Part shown: positions 1 through 11,800 of the stretch, in pieces
How the letters are laid out: each line of letters opens with the position of its first letter
Numbering within the stretch: the first letter of the stretch is position 1
Assembly: GCA_015956445.1 (NCBI GenBank)
Contig: WIUZ02000016.1
Span: 892,850 to 956,849, forward strand
Source: Thelephora terrestris
Taxonomy: Eukaryota > Basidiomycota > Agaricomycetes > Thelephorales > Thelephoraceae
DNA: 64,000 nucleotides
Reading direction: 5' to 3'
The notes under the pieces: generated by a model
Told to the model about the DNA's origin: nothing
The model's input: the letters and a program-made list of their open reading frames with translations, nothing else
The model's database searches: none
Program-made: the position numbers and the translations under genes

Positions 1-830
1 CGCAATCCCCCCCTCCCTCCCACCAATCGCACTCCCATGGATAAGCAGCAATTTGTGTTCTACCTCGATGGCAAGGCTGTGAAGAACCACATTCATCGGA
101 AAAGGTGGCAAGGAACTTAATCCATGATTTTCTGTGCTTATTTAGCAAATAAGCGTGCATAATCAAAAAATCAATCATCAAAAAATTCAAAAACAAAAGG
201 GAAATCTGAATTCTCTCACGCTCTGATTTGCCAGACAACTTCAGCAAACTTGCGTCCTGATTGGCTCAACAAACTTCACGCGACGACTCAAGACAAAGTC
301 GTGTCCTGATTGGCCGCCACAATTGTCAAATAAACGTGGTTCCACGCGGCTCTGAATGCTTCAGCCGTGCCTTGTGGCTCCGCTTTCAACCACTGTTGTG
401 CGGCCGCTACCCTCAAACATTTTTCTTCTATGTGGGGCTCCGAGGCGTGTACAGGGCCCCGCTTCTTCCTTCGTTCATTCTGTTTGCTGTCCGCTCCAAC
501 AACGTCTTCGGGCTGGCACCGGTTGATTTTTCAAGGGACACTATTTGCTCTGGCAATGGTGGTGGCATATTCACCCACCGATACATCTGTGAGCTTCTAA
601 GTTGAACAAGGGTCGCAAGAACGCCTAATCAGACTTCAATAATGTTTCATAGTGTGGGCTGGCTTCATCTATGCCGTTGTGAAAATCACAGTACATCGTG
701 TCATCAACTTTGTTCGTGCACCGCGAGCTTCATCCGTACCCTCCATTTCAAGTTACATACAAGTACGACGGTCCACGCTTCTCGACGCTGTACCGCACCG
801 CGCCACAGCGCGCCACCCCCCGCTGTCAAC

Positions 831-882
831 AATTTGAAAAAAAAACCGAAATACGCGAGGGATTTGGTTTTTTTTTCAAATT
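831..882. repeat. Perfect 17-bp inverted repeat with A9/T9 tracts
   Basis: Arms at 831-847 and 866-882 are exact reverse complements. Each arm contains a run of nine A or nine T flanked by the same six and two bases, and the arms are separated by an 18-base spacer. It may be a transposon end, a terminator-like hairpin or a chance AT palindrome; the sequence does not decide between these. Confidence 0.7.
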
Positions 883-917
883 CTGTCGAGCTCTTGCCGA
901 GGTCTTCGCATCTCGGC

Positions 918-950
918 AAAAACATGGACCCGTCACGGGTCGACGTTTTT
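918..950. repeat. GACCCG/CGGGTC hairpin with A/T flanks
   Basis: A short palindrome with ACCCG and CGGGT arms around a 3-base loop, bounded by an A-run on the left and a T-run on the right. Two better-preserved relatives lie at the far end of the window (63,585-63,620 and 63,646-63,678), which suggests a dispersed small palindromic repeat family in this genome. Confidence 0.55.
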
Positions 951-1776
951 GTAAGCGATCCCCTCGGGTGGACGGTCCTTACTCTTACACAACGCCTGAC
1001 GATCTGACCTGTGTGACAGGGTTGGTTCCAACGGTCATACCGAATGTTCAAGAACGCGGCCCGCGCACGACGGAAACACCGAAGCCTCGGAAGCGTGGCC
1101 CGCTGTGTCGGTAAACATCTGTTCCTATTGGGATGTCCGACGGTCATTGGCCCCGGATATTCATGGAATATTCGCATCCGCTTGGCAGCTACAATGCCTG
1201 TTCGTATGCCCGTCGAAGCTTCACGCTTCTTACGGTCATAGAGGTAAGTGAAGATATTTCATTCGAAATATCTAATCAAGGAAGTGCTGTTCACCCGTTC
1301 CGTCGAACCAGAAGCATTCTTCGCTTCGCCTCAAGCGTGCCTCGTACTTGGCAACAATCGACACTGAATATCCTCGTGGATACCTACCTGGGATTATGTC
1401 AAGAGCGGTAGAGCCCTTGACATTCTTGGAACCATAGAGGTAGCTATCCACGGAACTACCACATCTACAGCAACTTCATTGTCGGCTCTGCTGCAGGTTG
1501 ATGCCCAACGGGGTGCCATTAACGCCTCGGAGTTCCCGCAGACATGCATCACGACACGCACGAGAGCTCGAAGACACCGTGAGACGACGCCGCATACCAG
1601 TAGGTGCCCCCAACGGTTTCAGGCGTGAACGCACTAACCATATCATCACTCCCGCCAGAATAACGAGACCGGGACGACTGAAGACAACTTATTCACGGAA
1701 CCCAGTCGACAAGACACAACCGGTGTGCGTCTTTCTTGCCATGTACTGGTCTGTGATAAACACAACATCACTTTCA

Positions 1777-4700
1777 GAATTTCGGTCTGTTTGTGACAAG
1801 TGTTCGCCCTCAAAGTCAACACGCCCCACCGACACCAGCACCACCAGAAACTTCAACCAGAACTCATGCAATTTCCACGAACCGTTCTGCAGGTCAACGC
1901 CGACGACGTGAGAGAGAACGACTCGAACGTGAGCACCTACAGAGGCCAGTGAGTGTGATCCATGTAATACTCCCAACTTGATGCTGACTAATAACCGCAC
2001 AGGAAAATCCTCAAACATCCACCCCGCTTCCATCGACTTCTGAGCAGACAGGAACTCCAGCTAGCCCTCTGCGGGCCACTGCAAATCACTCCACAGGCCA
2101 ATGCCAACAACACGATAGGGAACAGCTCGAACGCGAGGGCCCACAGATACCGGTGAGTATGATAGATGTGCTTCCATTGCTCCTAACTTGATGTTGATGA
2201 ACAAGTGAACAGGGGGATCCGCAAACACTCCGCCTGCCACTGTCAACGCCGAGGCGGACAGAAACTACAACTAGAACCCAGTTGATTGCTGCAAACCGTG
2301 CTGCAGGCCAACGCCAACGACGCGAGAGGGAGCGGCTCGAACGCGAGCACTCACAGGGACTGGTGAGTGTAAGACACATGACTCTTAACTTCACCTTGAC
2401 GATCAACACACAGGGACCTTCACAAACACTCCTCCCGCCTCTGCCAACACCGGGGCAGACAGAAACTCCAACTAGAACTGAGGAGATTGCTGCAAACCGT
2501 GCTGCAGGCCAACACCGACGACGCGAGAGGGAACGGCTTGAGCGTGAGCGCTTACAAGGGCCGGTGAGTGCAATACAAGTATTGCCCCTAACTTAATGTT
2601 GACCAGTAAACACGTAGGGAGATTCTCAGGCACTCGACCCACCTCCATCAACATCAGGGCAGACGGGAACTCCAGCTAGAGCTCAGGAGATCATTGCAAA
2701 TCGCTCTGCAGGCCAACGTCAACGACACGAGAGGGAACAACTTGGAAGAGAGCACCCACAGACCCTGGTGAGTGTTACACATGTCTTGCCATTGCTCCTA
2801 ATTCGTTGTTGACGATTAAACACACAGGGACATCTTCGAACACTACACCCGCCTTTGCCAACACCAGGCCAGACAGAAACTCCAACCAGAATTCAGTTGA
2901 TTGCCACGAACCGCTCTGCAGGCCAACGTCGACGACGTGAGAGGGAACAACTTGAGCGCGAACGTTCACAGGCTCCAGTGAGTACCTGTTGCGTAGTAAT
3001 TGTCATTGAGTATTGACCATTGAATATGCAGGGCAATTTTCGAGCACTCCACTTGCTCCCGCCAACGCCCCCACCAACCCAGGCTGCCAACTCCGCTCTC
3101 CTACAGGGCTCGACGAATTTGCCAATTGCAAGGCAACCATACCGAGAACCTTCCAAAAGACATGACCTTGGACGGATGGATAAGGCCTGTACGGAGTGCG
3201 GTGCCTTGCACTGGCTCATGGAGCGTTCAACAGCTTCGGGAAGCAGTGACTCTCACCCCCTGTTTTCAATGTGTTGCGGCAACGCAAATATCCGACTTCC
3301 AGCCATTGCCCCCCCACCTCCGCAACTTCTATACTTCTTCATCGAGTCGACGCCAGAAGCCCAACGGTTCCTTGACAACATTCGTCAGTACAATGCCGCC
3401 CTCGCGTTTACCTCTCTAGGAGTCAAGGTTGATAACACTGTAAACGCTGGAGGAGGTGGACCACCCACATTCCGCATTCATGGAGAACTCCACCATCAAC
3501 TTGGCTCTCTGTTACCACGAGATGGAGAAAGTCCTGTATATGCTCAACTATATATTTATGACTCCCACATCGCCCTTGAACACCGGATGAACCGAAACTC
3601 CGGTCTTGATTCGCACACTATGCAACGCCTACAGGACCTTATCCTCGAACACCATCGCTGGGCCACAACATTTAAAAATGCAGCAAAAGTCTTCGAACAA
3701 ACGCACTGTCGAGACGTTTCCATAAATCTCACTACCAACCGAAACCGCGATCCACGTCGATACAATCTCCCAGCATCTGATGAGGTTGCTATCATTGTAC
3801 CAGGGGACGGAACTCAGTCGTATGGCCGCCGCGATATTGTCCTTCACCTTCAAGACGGCCCTCTGTGGCGCATCAGTGATGGGTCTGCCATGTATGAATG
3901 TCTGCAGTATCCCTTCCTCTTTATTTACGGAGAGGATGGGTATCACTATGATCTCCAAATGTCCCCCACGAACGGAGGCCGTCTCTCGCAAACCGATTAT
4001 GTTGCATACCGTATTCAACACCGACCAGAAGAATTCTCACTCTTACTCCTTGCCAGCCGTCTCTTCCAACAGTACCTGGTTGACATGTGGGCTGCAGCTG
4101 ATCAAAACCGCCTCAACTACATTCGCTACCACCAACAAGACATACGAGCAACACTATATTCTGGCCTTACAGATGCCCTTGCAAACGACACAGATCTCAA
4201 CAACGTCGGTCAACGATTTATCCTCCCATCCTCATATACCGGTGGCCCTCGATACATGAGACAGTGTTTTCAAGATTCACTCGCATTGGCTCGTTACTAC
4301 CGAAGCATTGACCTCTTCATCACCATGACTTGTAACCCGACTTGGCCAGAAATTACTCGAGAGCTGCTTCCTGGGCAAACGGCTGCGGACCGGCCGGATC
4401 TGTGCGCAAGGGTTTTCACTATGAAGAAGAAAGCCATAATTGAGGACCTCTTCAAGAAGGGTATCTTTGGACGGGCTGTTGCCTACGTATATACAATCGA
4501 GTTCCAGAAGCGTGGTTTGCCTCATATGCACATCTTGATTTTTCTCGAAGACGGACAGAAGATCCTCACACCTGATGACATCGACACTGCGATTTGGGCG
4601 CGTTGGCCAAACCCCGACACCGAGCCAAAACTTTTCGATACAGTGAAGAGGTGTATGGTTCATACCTGTAACAGCCGATGTCTTGAAGATGGAAAGTGCA

Positions 4701-7449
4701 AGAAGTACTTCCCGAAACCTTTTCAATCCCACACATGTATCGACAATGAAGGTTACCCCCAGTACTACCGTCCTGACGACGGCCATGCTTATGATGTTGG
4801 TGGGCGCTTGGTGGACAACCGGTGGATTGTCCCATATAACCCATACCTCTCTGCCAAATTTGACTGCCACATCAATGTCGAGTGTTTAATTTCCTTCGCC
4901 ACACTCAAGTATGTGAACAAATATATTCACAAGGGGTCTGATCGGGCAACACTTCAAGTAGGTTGTTTCAAACTTTCACTTGCATCCGCAAACTAATAAA
5001 TTCTCAGCTCTCTGAAAATGACGAAATTCAACACCACATTGACTCACGTTTTATTGGCGCCTCAGAAGCAGTCTGGCGAATTTTCCACTTTCATATCCAC
5101 AAGCAGGTTCCCAACATTGTTCGCCTGCAAATCCACCTCCCCGGCAACCACTTTGTGACGTTTGACCCAGAGGAGCCTCGGGAAAGTCTTCTTGCCCGTG
5201 CTCCAGAGGAGAAAACCACCCTGACAGCATTCTTCAACGCCAACTCAAATCCAGCCCTAGCGGCCATCGCAAAACATCTGACCTATCAGGAGTTTCCCCA
5301 ACGCTTTGTCTACAACGAAAAGGAGAAGAAGTGGACCATCCGAAAAAAAGGCTTTGCCCTTGGGCGAATGTACTTTGTCCCTCCCAACACCAACGACGAA
5401 CGATTCTATCTTCGGACACTTCTGGCAGTTGCAAAAGGTCCAAAATCATATGAAGACTTGCGCACATTCAACAACACCTGTTATCCAATGTTTCGCGATG
5501 CCTGTATTGCTAGGGGGCTACTCGAAGATGATGGAGAGTGGCGACAGTGTCTTTTGGAGGCATCAGCTATGCAAACTGGAGCACAACTTCGAAATCTCTT
5601 CGCAACCCTCCTTGGCTTTTGTTGCCCCACCAAACCTGAACTACTGTGGAACGACTTTCGCCGCCACATCTGCGATGACCTGCGCTATCGACTACAGTGC
5701 ACTGGACGCCACGATCCTCAAGAAGCCGAGATTTTCGACTACGGTCTTTGGCTCATTGAGCAGATCCTACTCAAGACGCTTCGAAAACGCCTCCAAGACT
5801 TTCCAGACATGCCACTTCCAAACCATGCCTGGGACAATGAAGCAGAGAACCCTCTTATTGGTGAACAACTCAATTACAATTGCCACCACGAACGCACCAT
5901 GGCTGAGGAACGAATCGCACAGCTCAATGCCAAGCAACGCCACGCATACGACCAAATCATTTCGTCTGTTGAATCACAAGCTGGCCGCACTTTTTTCCTG
6001 AACGGTCCAGGTGGAACAGGGAAGACTTTCATCTACAATACTGTCTGCAATACAGTACGTGGCAACGCATGGATCGCGTTGTGTGTGGCATCCTCTGGCA
6101 TTGCCGCCCTTCTCCTTTGTGGTGGCCGCACAGCCCACTCAATGTTCAAGATTCCAATATCACTTAACCCGGAGTCAACCTGCCCAATTCCTAAGGAGGG
6201 AAGACTTGCATCACTGATTCGAGCAACAAGACTCATCATCTGGGACAAGATCACTATGCAGCATCGATACGCTGCCGAGGCGGTGGACCGTGCGTGTAGG
6301 GACATCCTTGGCAAACCCGATCAGAAGTTTGGCGGAATCACTGTGGTCTTTGGCGGTGACTTCCAACAAATTCTCCCCGTCGTCTACAAGGGAACCCGAG
6401 AAGACATTGTGTCTGCATCGCTGCTGCGGTCGGCACTCTGGACAGACATCGAAGTCCTAAAACTGACACAGAACATGCGCGTGGCAAGTGATCCCAATGC
6501 ACAAGCCTTCTCTTCTTGGCTCCTTGACATCGGACATGGACGAGGGCGGGCCGTTGACGAAACAATTCACCTTCCACGGGAAATGGTTGCTCCGGACCTT
6601 GAAGCATTCATGAGTCAAGTCTACCCTGGCATCAGATCAGACCCACATCCCCCTGGAGATTACTTTTTGGAACGGATCATCCTTGCACCCCGAAATAGTG
6701 ATGTCGGGGACCTGAACAGACGCATCCTTGATTTAATGTCTGGCGAGGAGGTTTTTCTGAGTGCAGATACTGTTGTTGACGAGGCAGGTGTAGACGACGG
6801 TTCATCAAGTCATCACACATTTCCACCTGAATTCCTTTGCACACTGCACCCACCCGGTTTACCACCAGGCGAGCTTCGGCTGAAGTCCGGCTGCCCGATC
6901 ATCCTCCTACGGAACTTATGTCCTGCCCAAGGTCTCTGCAACGGAACACGGATGGTTGTGGTTCGGACATCGAGAAGGGTGCTAGAGGTCAAATTGATCG
7001 GAGGAGAACATCACGGAGAACATGCCTTCATTCCCCGAATTACGCTAATGCCGACAGAAGGTCAGACTGGCTTCGCATTCGCGTTGAGGCGTTGCCAATT
7101 CCCAGTCAACCTCGCATTTGCACTAACTATCAACAAGGCCCAAGGCCAATCCGTCAAGAGAGTTGGTATCGACCTTCGAATTCCAGTTTTCACCCACGGC
7201 CAACTATATGTGGCACTTTCACGTGCCACAAGCAGCCAAAATAGCATATATTCCGAGCCGATAGTGTACCACTATCTGGCGCCCGTCGCAGAATCCGCCC
7301 CGGGGCCCCGACCGTCGGCCGCCGGGCCTCGGCCCGGCCCGCCGTCCGGACCCCGGCGCGACCCGGTCCAGGCCTTTCCCACGCCCGCCGGCCCGGGGGG
7401 CCTGCACGCTTTTTCGCCCCCTCGCCGGTCGCGACGTTGCACGTTGTGA
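1777..7449 (+). CDS. Helitron Rep/helicase protein, multi-exon, C-terminus replaced
   Basis: This is the rolling-circle transposase of a Helitron. Readable exons are 1777-1948, five 150-bp exons (2003-2152, 2213-2362, 2414-2563, 2618-2767, 2828-2977), 3032-4957 and 5008-7449. All introns are phase 0, 50-60 bp, GTGAGT/GTAGGT to AG. The Rep part shows FITMTCNPTWPEI, the HUH-type motif GLPHMHILIFL and the two-tyrosine motif YVNKYIHKG. The PIF1-like helicase shows Walker A GPGGTGKTF near 6010 and the C-terminal FTHGQLYVALSRAT. Odd points: the Walker B position reads WDK instead of the usual WDE (6241-6249), and after SRAT the family's usual ending is replaced by a Pro/Arg-rich tail encoded by a GC-rich block. 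It is therefore probably defective. The N-terminal start is uncertain. Confidence 0.85.
1850..2977 (+). repeat. Ladder of 150-bp exons encoding a 50-residue repeat
   Basis: Five complete exons of exactly 150 bp, plus the end of a sixth at 1948, each encode a 50-residue unit ending in a basic/acidic block like AGQRRRRERERLEREHLQ. They are separated by 51-60 bp introns with GTGAGT donors and AG acceptors. Unit starts are 2003, 2213, 2414, 2618 and 2828. Every exon begins with a G-initial codon in phase 0, so units can be gained or lost without a frame change. The charged segment is predicted to be helical. It sits N-terminal to the Rep domain, and its role (DNA or protein binding) is an inference. 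Confidence 0.9.
7279..7433. other. Extremely GC-rich block at Helitron gene end
   Basis: About 155 bases made almost only of C and G (CCCGGCC-type runs) replace the expected 3' end of the helicase coding sequence. The frame happens to stay open as a Pro/Arg/Gly-rich tail. Immediately to the right, a 15-base unit (GACGTTGCACGTTGT) is repeated in tandem at about 7431-7462. The composition is unlike both neighbours, so this is probably foreign sequence joined to the Helitron or a captured fragment. A Helitron 3' hairpin plus CTRR end was not recognised. Confidence 0.6.
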
Positions 7450-7555
7450 CGTTGCACGTTGTCACATTGTGATGTCACATGTTGCTATGTGACTATCACA
7501 CAATTCAGTAAGGCAGGAATCATTTATTTTTAACAAATTCCACATGGTGACTTCC

Positions 7556-8640
7556 TGTCAGGAACATGGTATTTTTGAACTCTTTCCCTATCTCATCCAT
7601 CCCACTACACTCGTTTATCCGTTCATCTTGTTGGACCACCAAGAAAATCAAAAAGCGTAATCAATTCAAGGCACACAGAACACAAGACAAGACATAGTTG
7701 TACAATGAAATGGGAATCAAATCCTGGTTGACCTGATGTTTTCCAGGAACCCTTTCAGACGTCTACAACCTCCTCACCATCTGCCTCCCACTCCGGACTC
7801 GACAAACAATCACGTACCACCATCAAGGCAAAGAACATCGGTCTCCTTCTTCTGCACTCAGCTGAACAGCAAGTTCAAGCCAATATGAAGAGACTCCTTT
7901 GTGGGGCCCAATGAGGCAATCCAACGCTCCCAAACTCCTCATCGCCTCATTGATTGCAGATCTGACACTGTATCAGAACCGTCTTCCCTCGTCTCCACCA
8001 GACTCGTCGCCATCCGACCCAACTGGAAGAGGGTAAGGATTTGAGGCTGTCATACAACCCACTCAACTAAACCGGGAGTGTTTACAACGCTGCCCAGTTT
8101 GAGTCGGACGTACCTCAACAGCCTGCTGAACATCCTCTACCCTGTCGACTGTCATTTCCTCGATCGGTGTAGTGCCTCCAGTTCTGGGGATGTGGGATTC
8201 TGATGTTTGCTGTCCTCAGTCCTCATTCCTCCTCTTCGCTTTTCCTCTCCTTCACAACCTTCAGAACTTCTTCCTCTTCTTCACGAACTTCCTCTTCGCC
8301 AGAGCTTCTCTTTGCTGGAGCTTCCTCTTTGCCGGGCTTCCTCTTTGCTGGAACTTCCTCCTCTTTACGATCTCCTCTTCGCCGGAACTTCCTCTTCTCC
8401 AGAATGCTTTCCTCTTTGCTTAGTTCCCCCCTTTATGACGACTTTCCCCTTTTCTCCTCTTCCCCTATGACTTCACCATTGCATCGTGGGTCCCTATTTT
8501 GCAGTTTTCCTCCTTTCTTCTCTGGATCCTTCTCAGAGCAGACCTTGAGTATATATCCTGTATTAGCTACTCTGGAGATCATTGCGCTCCATCCTATTGA
8601 AGTCCAGTCAGCGATGTTCCCCTCCTCCTAGTCTGAAGCT
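7556..8640. mobile_element. Decayed copy of the 2-3 kb LTR-like element
   Basis: Bases from 7556 start with TGTCAGGAACATGGTATTTT, matching the left end of the intact element at 9875. The similarity continues in order: 7835-7895 matches about 10155-10215, 7960-8035 matches about 10435-10505, and 8060-8165 matches about 10540-10650. The corresponding minus-strand protein frame is broken. The 5 bases before the left end are CTTCC. I did not find a matching right end with that duplication, so the copy may be truncated or rearranged. Beyond 8170 the similarity to the 9875 copy is lost. Confidence 0.65.
8215..8423 (-). other. Lys/Glu-rich low-complexity open stretch
   Basis: The plus strand is a CTTCCTCTT-type pyrimidine tract. 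Read on the minus strand it stays open and encodes imperfect repeats of KEE(E/A)xPAKR, followed by a Glu-rich tail and a TGA stop. It may be the remains of the charged C-terminus of the decayed element's protein. It could equally be simple-sequence expansion without coding meaning. Confidence 0.35.
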
Positions 8641-9390
8641 TTGCTCTAGTCCCCTCGTCATCCCCAGTGTCTTCTTGCTTTCCTCAGTGTCTTCCCCTCA
8701 TGTTCTCTGCTACCCTCATCGAATCTTCCCTTCAGAACTCTCAGAACTCTCGGAGCTCTTTTGGAACTCTTTTGGAACTCTCGCGATCTCTCTGTTCTTC
8801 TTGCTTTGTCTCTAGCTCTCTTCTGGTCTCTCCACCTTCACACTTTCTTCGCAACTGTTCCCTAGTTGCTGCTGGGAGTTCCTTGACATTGTACAACCTA
8901 GGACCCGCCTTCTCAGGAACTCTCTGGGCTCTGATCCTCTATCCTCACGGAGGTCCCCCAGTAGAACCCCTGTTCACCTAGTAGAGGATGAGAAATAGTT
9001 CTGTTGGCAACTAAGGACGGTTGGCTTTTAAAGTCCCAAGGAGATGTCACAATGTTTAATCCGCTGTTCACCGATTCCTTCCTATTGGCTGTTCGACTCT
9101 ATTGAGTTCCGGACGCTTCCCGGCCTCGCAACTACCTCGAGGCAGTCTTCACTCTAGTCACCGGTGACCCGCCATCTATTCGCACAACTTTCGACTCTAA
9201 TATCAGTCCTCACACTGGGGACAGGCCCCCACTTACTGACCAGGTACTTTTTGAATACACTGTAGTTCCATGTCCAATGTACTGACACTTTGCTGGGCAA
9301 GAACAAGTTGAGTTCTTTCAGAATGTACTGAACAATGTAACCACTACTTCCCAGCTCAGGACATCGTGGAAACACTCAAAAGGTGCTGAA
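8641..9390. other. No supported gene
   Basis: Open frames here are short and low in complexity (Ser/Leu-rich from pyrimidine tracts). The minus frame at 9154-9375 has no recognisable family and lies downstream of the split host gene at 9391-13427, so it may be its 3' untranslated region or an unrecognised last exon. Confidence 0.4.
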
Positions 9391-10194
9391 TCATGTGACC
9401 ACAATGTCTGTGATTAGAGAGACTCCCGCCATGATACGGCAGCGGAAACACCATGTATGGGCATCTGGGGGTGAAAAGAAAGACGCGGTTATTGTTGGTT
9501 GATTCACAAAAATCGAATCGATGGAGTCCAAATTTTCCTCAATCCCACTCGACTGCGAATAGACAGAGCTTGCTTCTGAATGTTGCTTCTTTCGCGCTTC
9601 CGTCGAGATCTTCGAGAAGTATCCGGTGAAATGACAACGTTCATACGAGATGAGGGTAGCCATGGTCGTCTTAAACGACTCTGTACTAGTCTCAAGAGTA
9701 ATGATAGTCTTCTTTGGATCGATCGGAAGCGACGGAATGGCAGATAGGAGAATCGGGTCAAAGGGCGGAAGTGGGAGTGCAGGAAATGCCGGTTCCATGG
9801 GGGGACCACAGAGTCCTCGCTTAATGAGACAGGATATGAAGCTTTGGACCTTTACGGGGAAGGTACGGGTGGGGTGTCAGGAACATGGTATTTTTAAACT
9901 TTTTATAACACACTCTTTCTTCGAACTCTTCTTACCACTTCTTATGTTTCGAATGCTTCACATTCCTTATCCTTCACACCAATCATTCAAAACACACAAA
10001 CGCGCATACATTCACGGCAATACGGAACAACTGGCTATACAATGCTTATACAACGTCCTCAAAAGTCGACTCTATCTACGGCAGGCCTCATGGTCATCAA
10101 GCGTCCATCCCGGAGATCGTAGTGCTGGCCCCTCCTCGCAAGGACCTCCCCGAACATGGCGTCACCATCTTCGGCACTCAGCTGAACGACTAGT

Positions 10195-11800
10195 TCAAGC
10201 CGATAGGAAGAGATGCCTTCGAGCGGACCGATCAGCCTTCCAGATGTCACCGAACTCTGGAACACCTGATCCCACATCTCCATCACCGGGTGACTGCTCG
10301 ACAGCACTATCGATGTAGTCGGCGAGCGACCCTCCGTCTCCCTCGTCACACCCCTGGGTGGGATCCTCTCTTGCGAGTCGTAGCTGGTGGCGAAGCTGGA
10401 TCTCCGACTCGACCTGTCGGTAGGGACGGTGGACTCGATAGCGGAACTCTCGTCCCCTATCTCGACCAGACTGGTCACCATCCGACTCAACTGGACGCGG
10501 GTATGGGTTAGCCGAAGGAGCCATGCGATGAGCAAGGCGGCGTGTAGAGCGTTTACAACGCTGACCCTTGATCACCGGACGTACCTCTATGGCCCTCGGA
10601 ACATCTTCGGCCCGGTCTACTTCCATGACCTCATCCTCGATCTTGACCAGCTGACTGATCGGCTGCAACGGGCAGCGCCGACAGTTCTCCTTGTCGGACT
10701 CGGCCAACGTGGAAGCCGGAGCCGGAGTTGGAACGGGAACCGCGTTCTCGATCGGAGGCGTCGCATAGGATGATGGGTTAGGCGAAGGGAGTACCACCTC
10801 GTCGGCGTACTCCAGCTCAAACGGAACGTCGGCAGTCCCCTGACCGACCAACTTCGGACCCTCCTTGCAGTTGCAGGTCTTATCCTGCAAGGACGCGACC
10901 TGCGCCGTCAACACCGCTACCACGTCTTCGAGTTCTTCCGTCTAGGAAATGTCAGCTTCCATCATTCTAAAGCAATGATGAAAGCGGCATTACCTTTTCA
11001 TCCCTCCTGGCCAGCGCCCCCTTGATGTTGTTGTCCCTGACCTTCAGCCCGGCGATCAACTCTTGATGGTTAGCGACCATCGCCTCCAACGCCTCGTTCG
11101 TTCCCTGCTGGAAGGCGGCCAGAGTCTCCTTCATCAGAAGACCCTCCGCTGACAGACGAAGGACGTCTGCCTTCGCCTCCTTCACCTCGCGCTCCAATCG
11201 TTCAACCTAGGCAGTTTGGTTAGTCGAGAGTCATACTCGAATATCCAAACGAAACACCTACCTTGCTCTCTCCCTCCCGAACGAGCGACCATAACAACGA
11301 GGTGGCGGCAGTGGCATGGCGGACGGCCCGAGGAACGGTTGCCCCGTGCTCCAACAGGTCCTGATCATAGATCCCCCGTTGCAGGGTGTACCAGAGCTCC
11401 TTCTTGATCGGATGCTCCAGTTCCCCGAACCTACCCCTCATTCGGAAGATCACCTTCTCGGCAATCATGGTACGGACCCAGAGCTCATCGTCCCAGGTCA
11501 ATCCCATCAAATGAGGGATCGTCTCCCGGAGACGTTCGGCGTCCACCTCCTGGACGACCTCCAAGATCTAGAAGCCGTTAGCTGGACATCAACGCCCAAA
11601 AGAACGTAACCTCTACCTAGAGGAAGGCGTTAGTGCTAAACACATTAAGCTCTAAGTCTCCCCCATACCTGGTCATCTGTGGTATAGGGAGTCCCAGCTG
11701 CACAGGCGTAGGACTTGCGGGCGGCGACACGACGGTCGATACGGGAGATGGTGGAGATGCCGTTGGCGACTTTGTAGGTGTGGTTGTTGGGGAAAGACAT
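10195..11800 (-). CDS. Antisense coiled-coil protein of LTR-like element
   Basis: A four-exon gene on the minus strand: 11800-11669, 11567-11262, 11206-10994 and 10941-10195. All introns are phase 0 with GT-AG ends, giving 465 residues with no lesion. Exon 1 starts MSFPNNHTYKV. Exon 2 contains WDDELWVRTMIAEKVIFRMR. Exon 3 is a long heptad-rich helix (LERLEREVKEAK-type, coiled coil). Exon 4 starts with another helix and then becomes acidic and basic low complexity with no known domain. A TATA-like CTATAAG lies about 70 bp upstream of the ATG (plus coordinates 11868-11874). I do not recognise the family. Similar layout is seen in the genes at 31236-32496 and 45982-46884. A structural or regulatory role for the element is only inference. 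Confidence 0.7.

Larger units (their letters stand above)
1..1776. other. No supported gene; region upstream of Helitron
   Basis: No reading frame here has coding character that I trust. A 27-codon frame starting at base 38 could be the last exon of something to the left, but nothing supports it. The stretch holds two strong hairpins, at 831-882 and 918-950, listed separately. Bases 1498-1776 may hold one or more 5' exons of the Helitron gene, because a plausible intron (GT near 1722, CAG ending at 1776) precedes the first readable exon. The true transcription start was not found. Confidence 0.5.

Noticed and set aside
7219-7478. Minus-strand Gly/Pro/Arg-rich frames
   Set aside because: They are by-products of the GC-rich block and overlap the helicase frame.
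9276-9292. Right end of the decayed LTR-like element (TACTGACA followed by CTTTG)
   Set aside because: The left flank is CTTCC, so the duplication would match only 3 of 5 bases, and no similarity to the right part of the intact element was seen.
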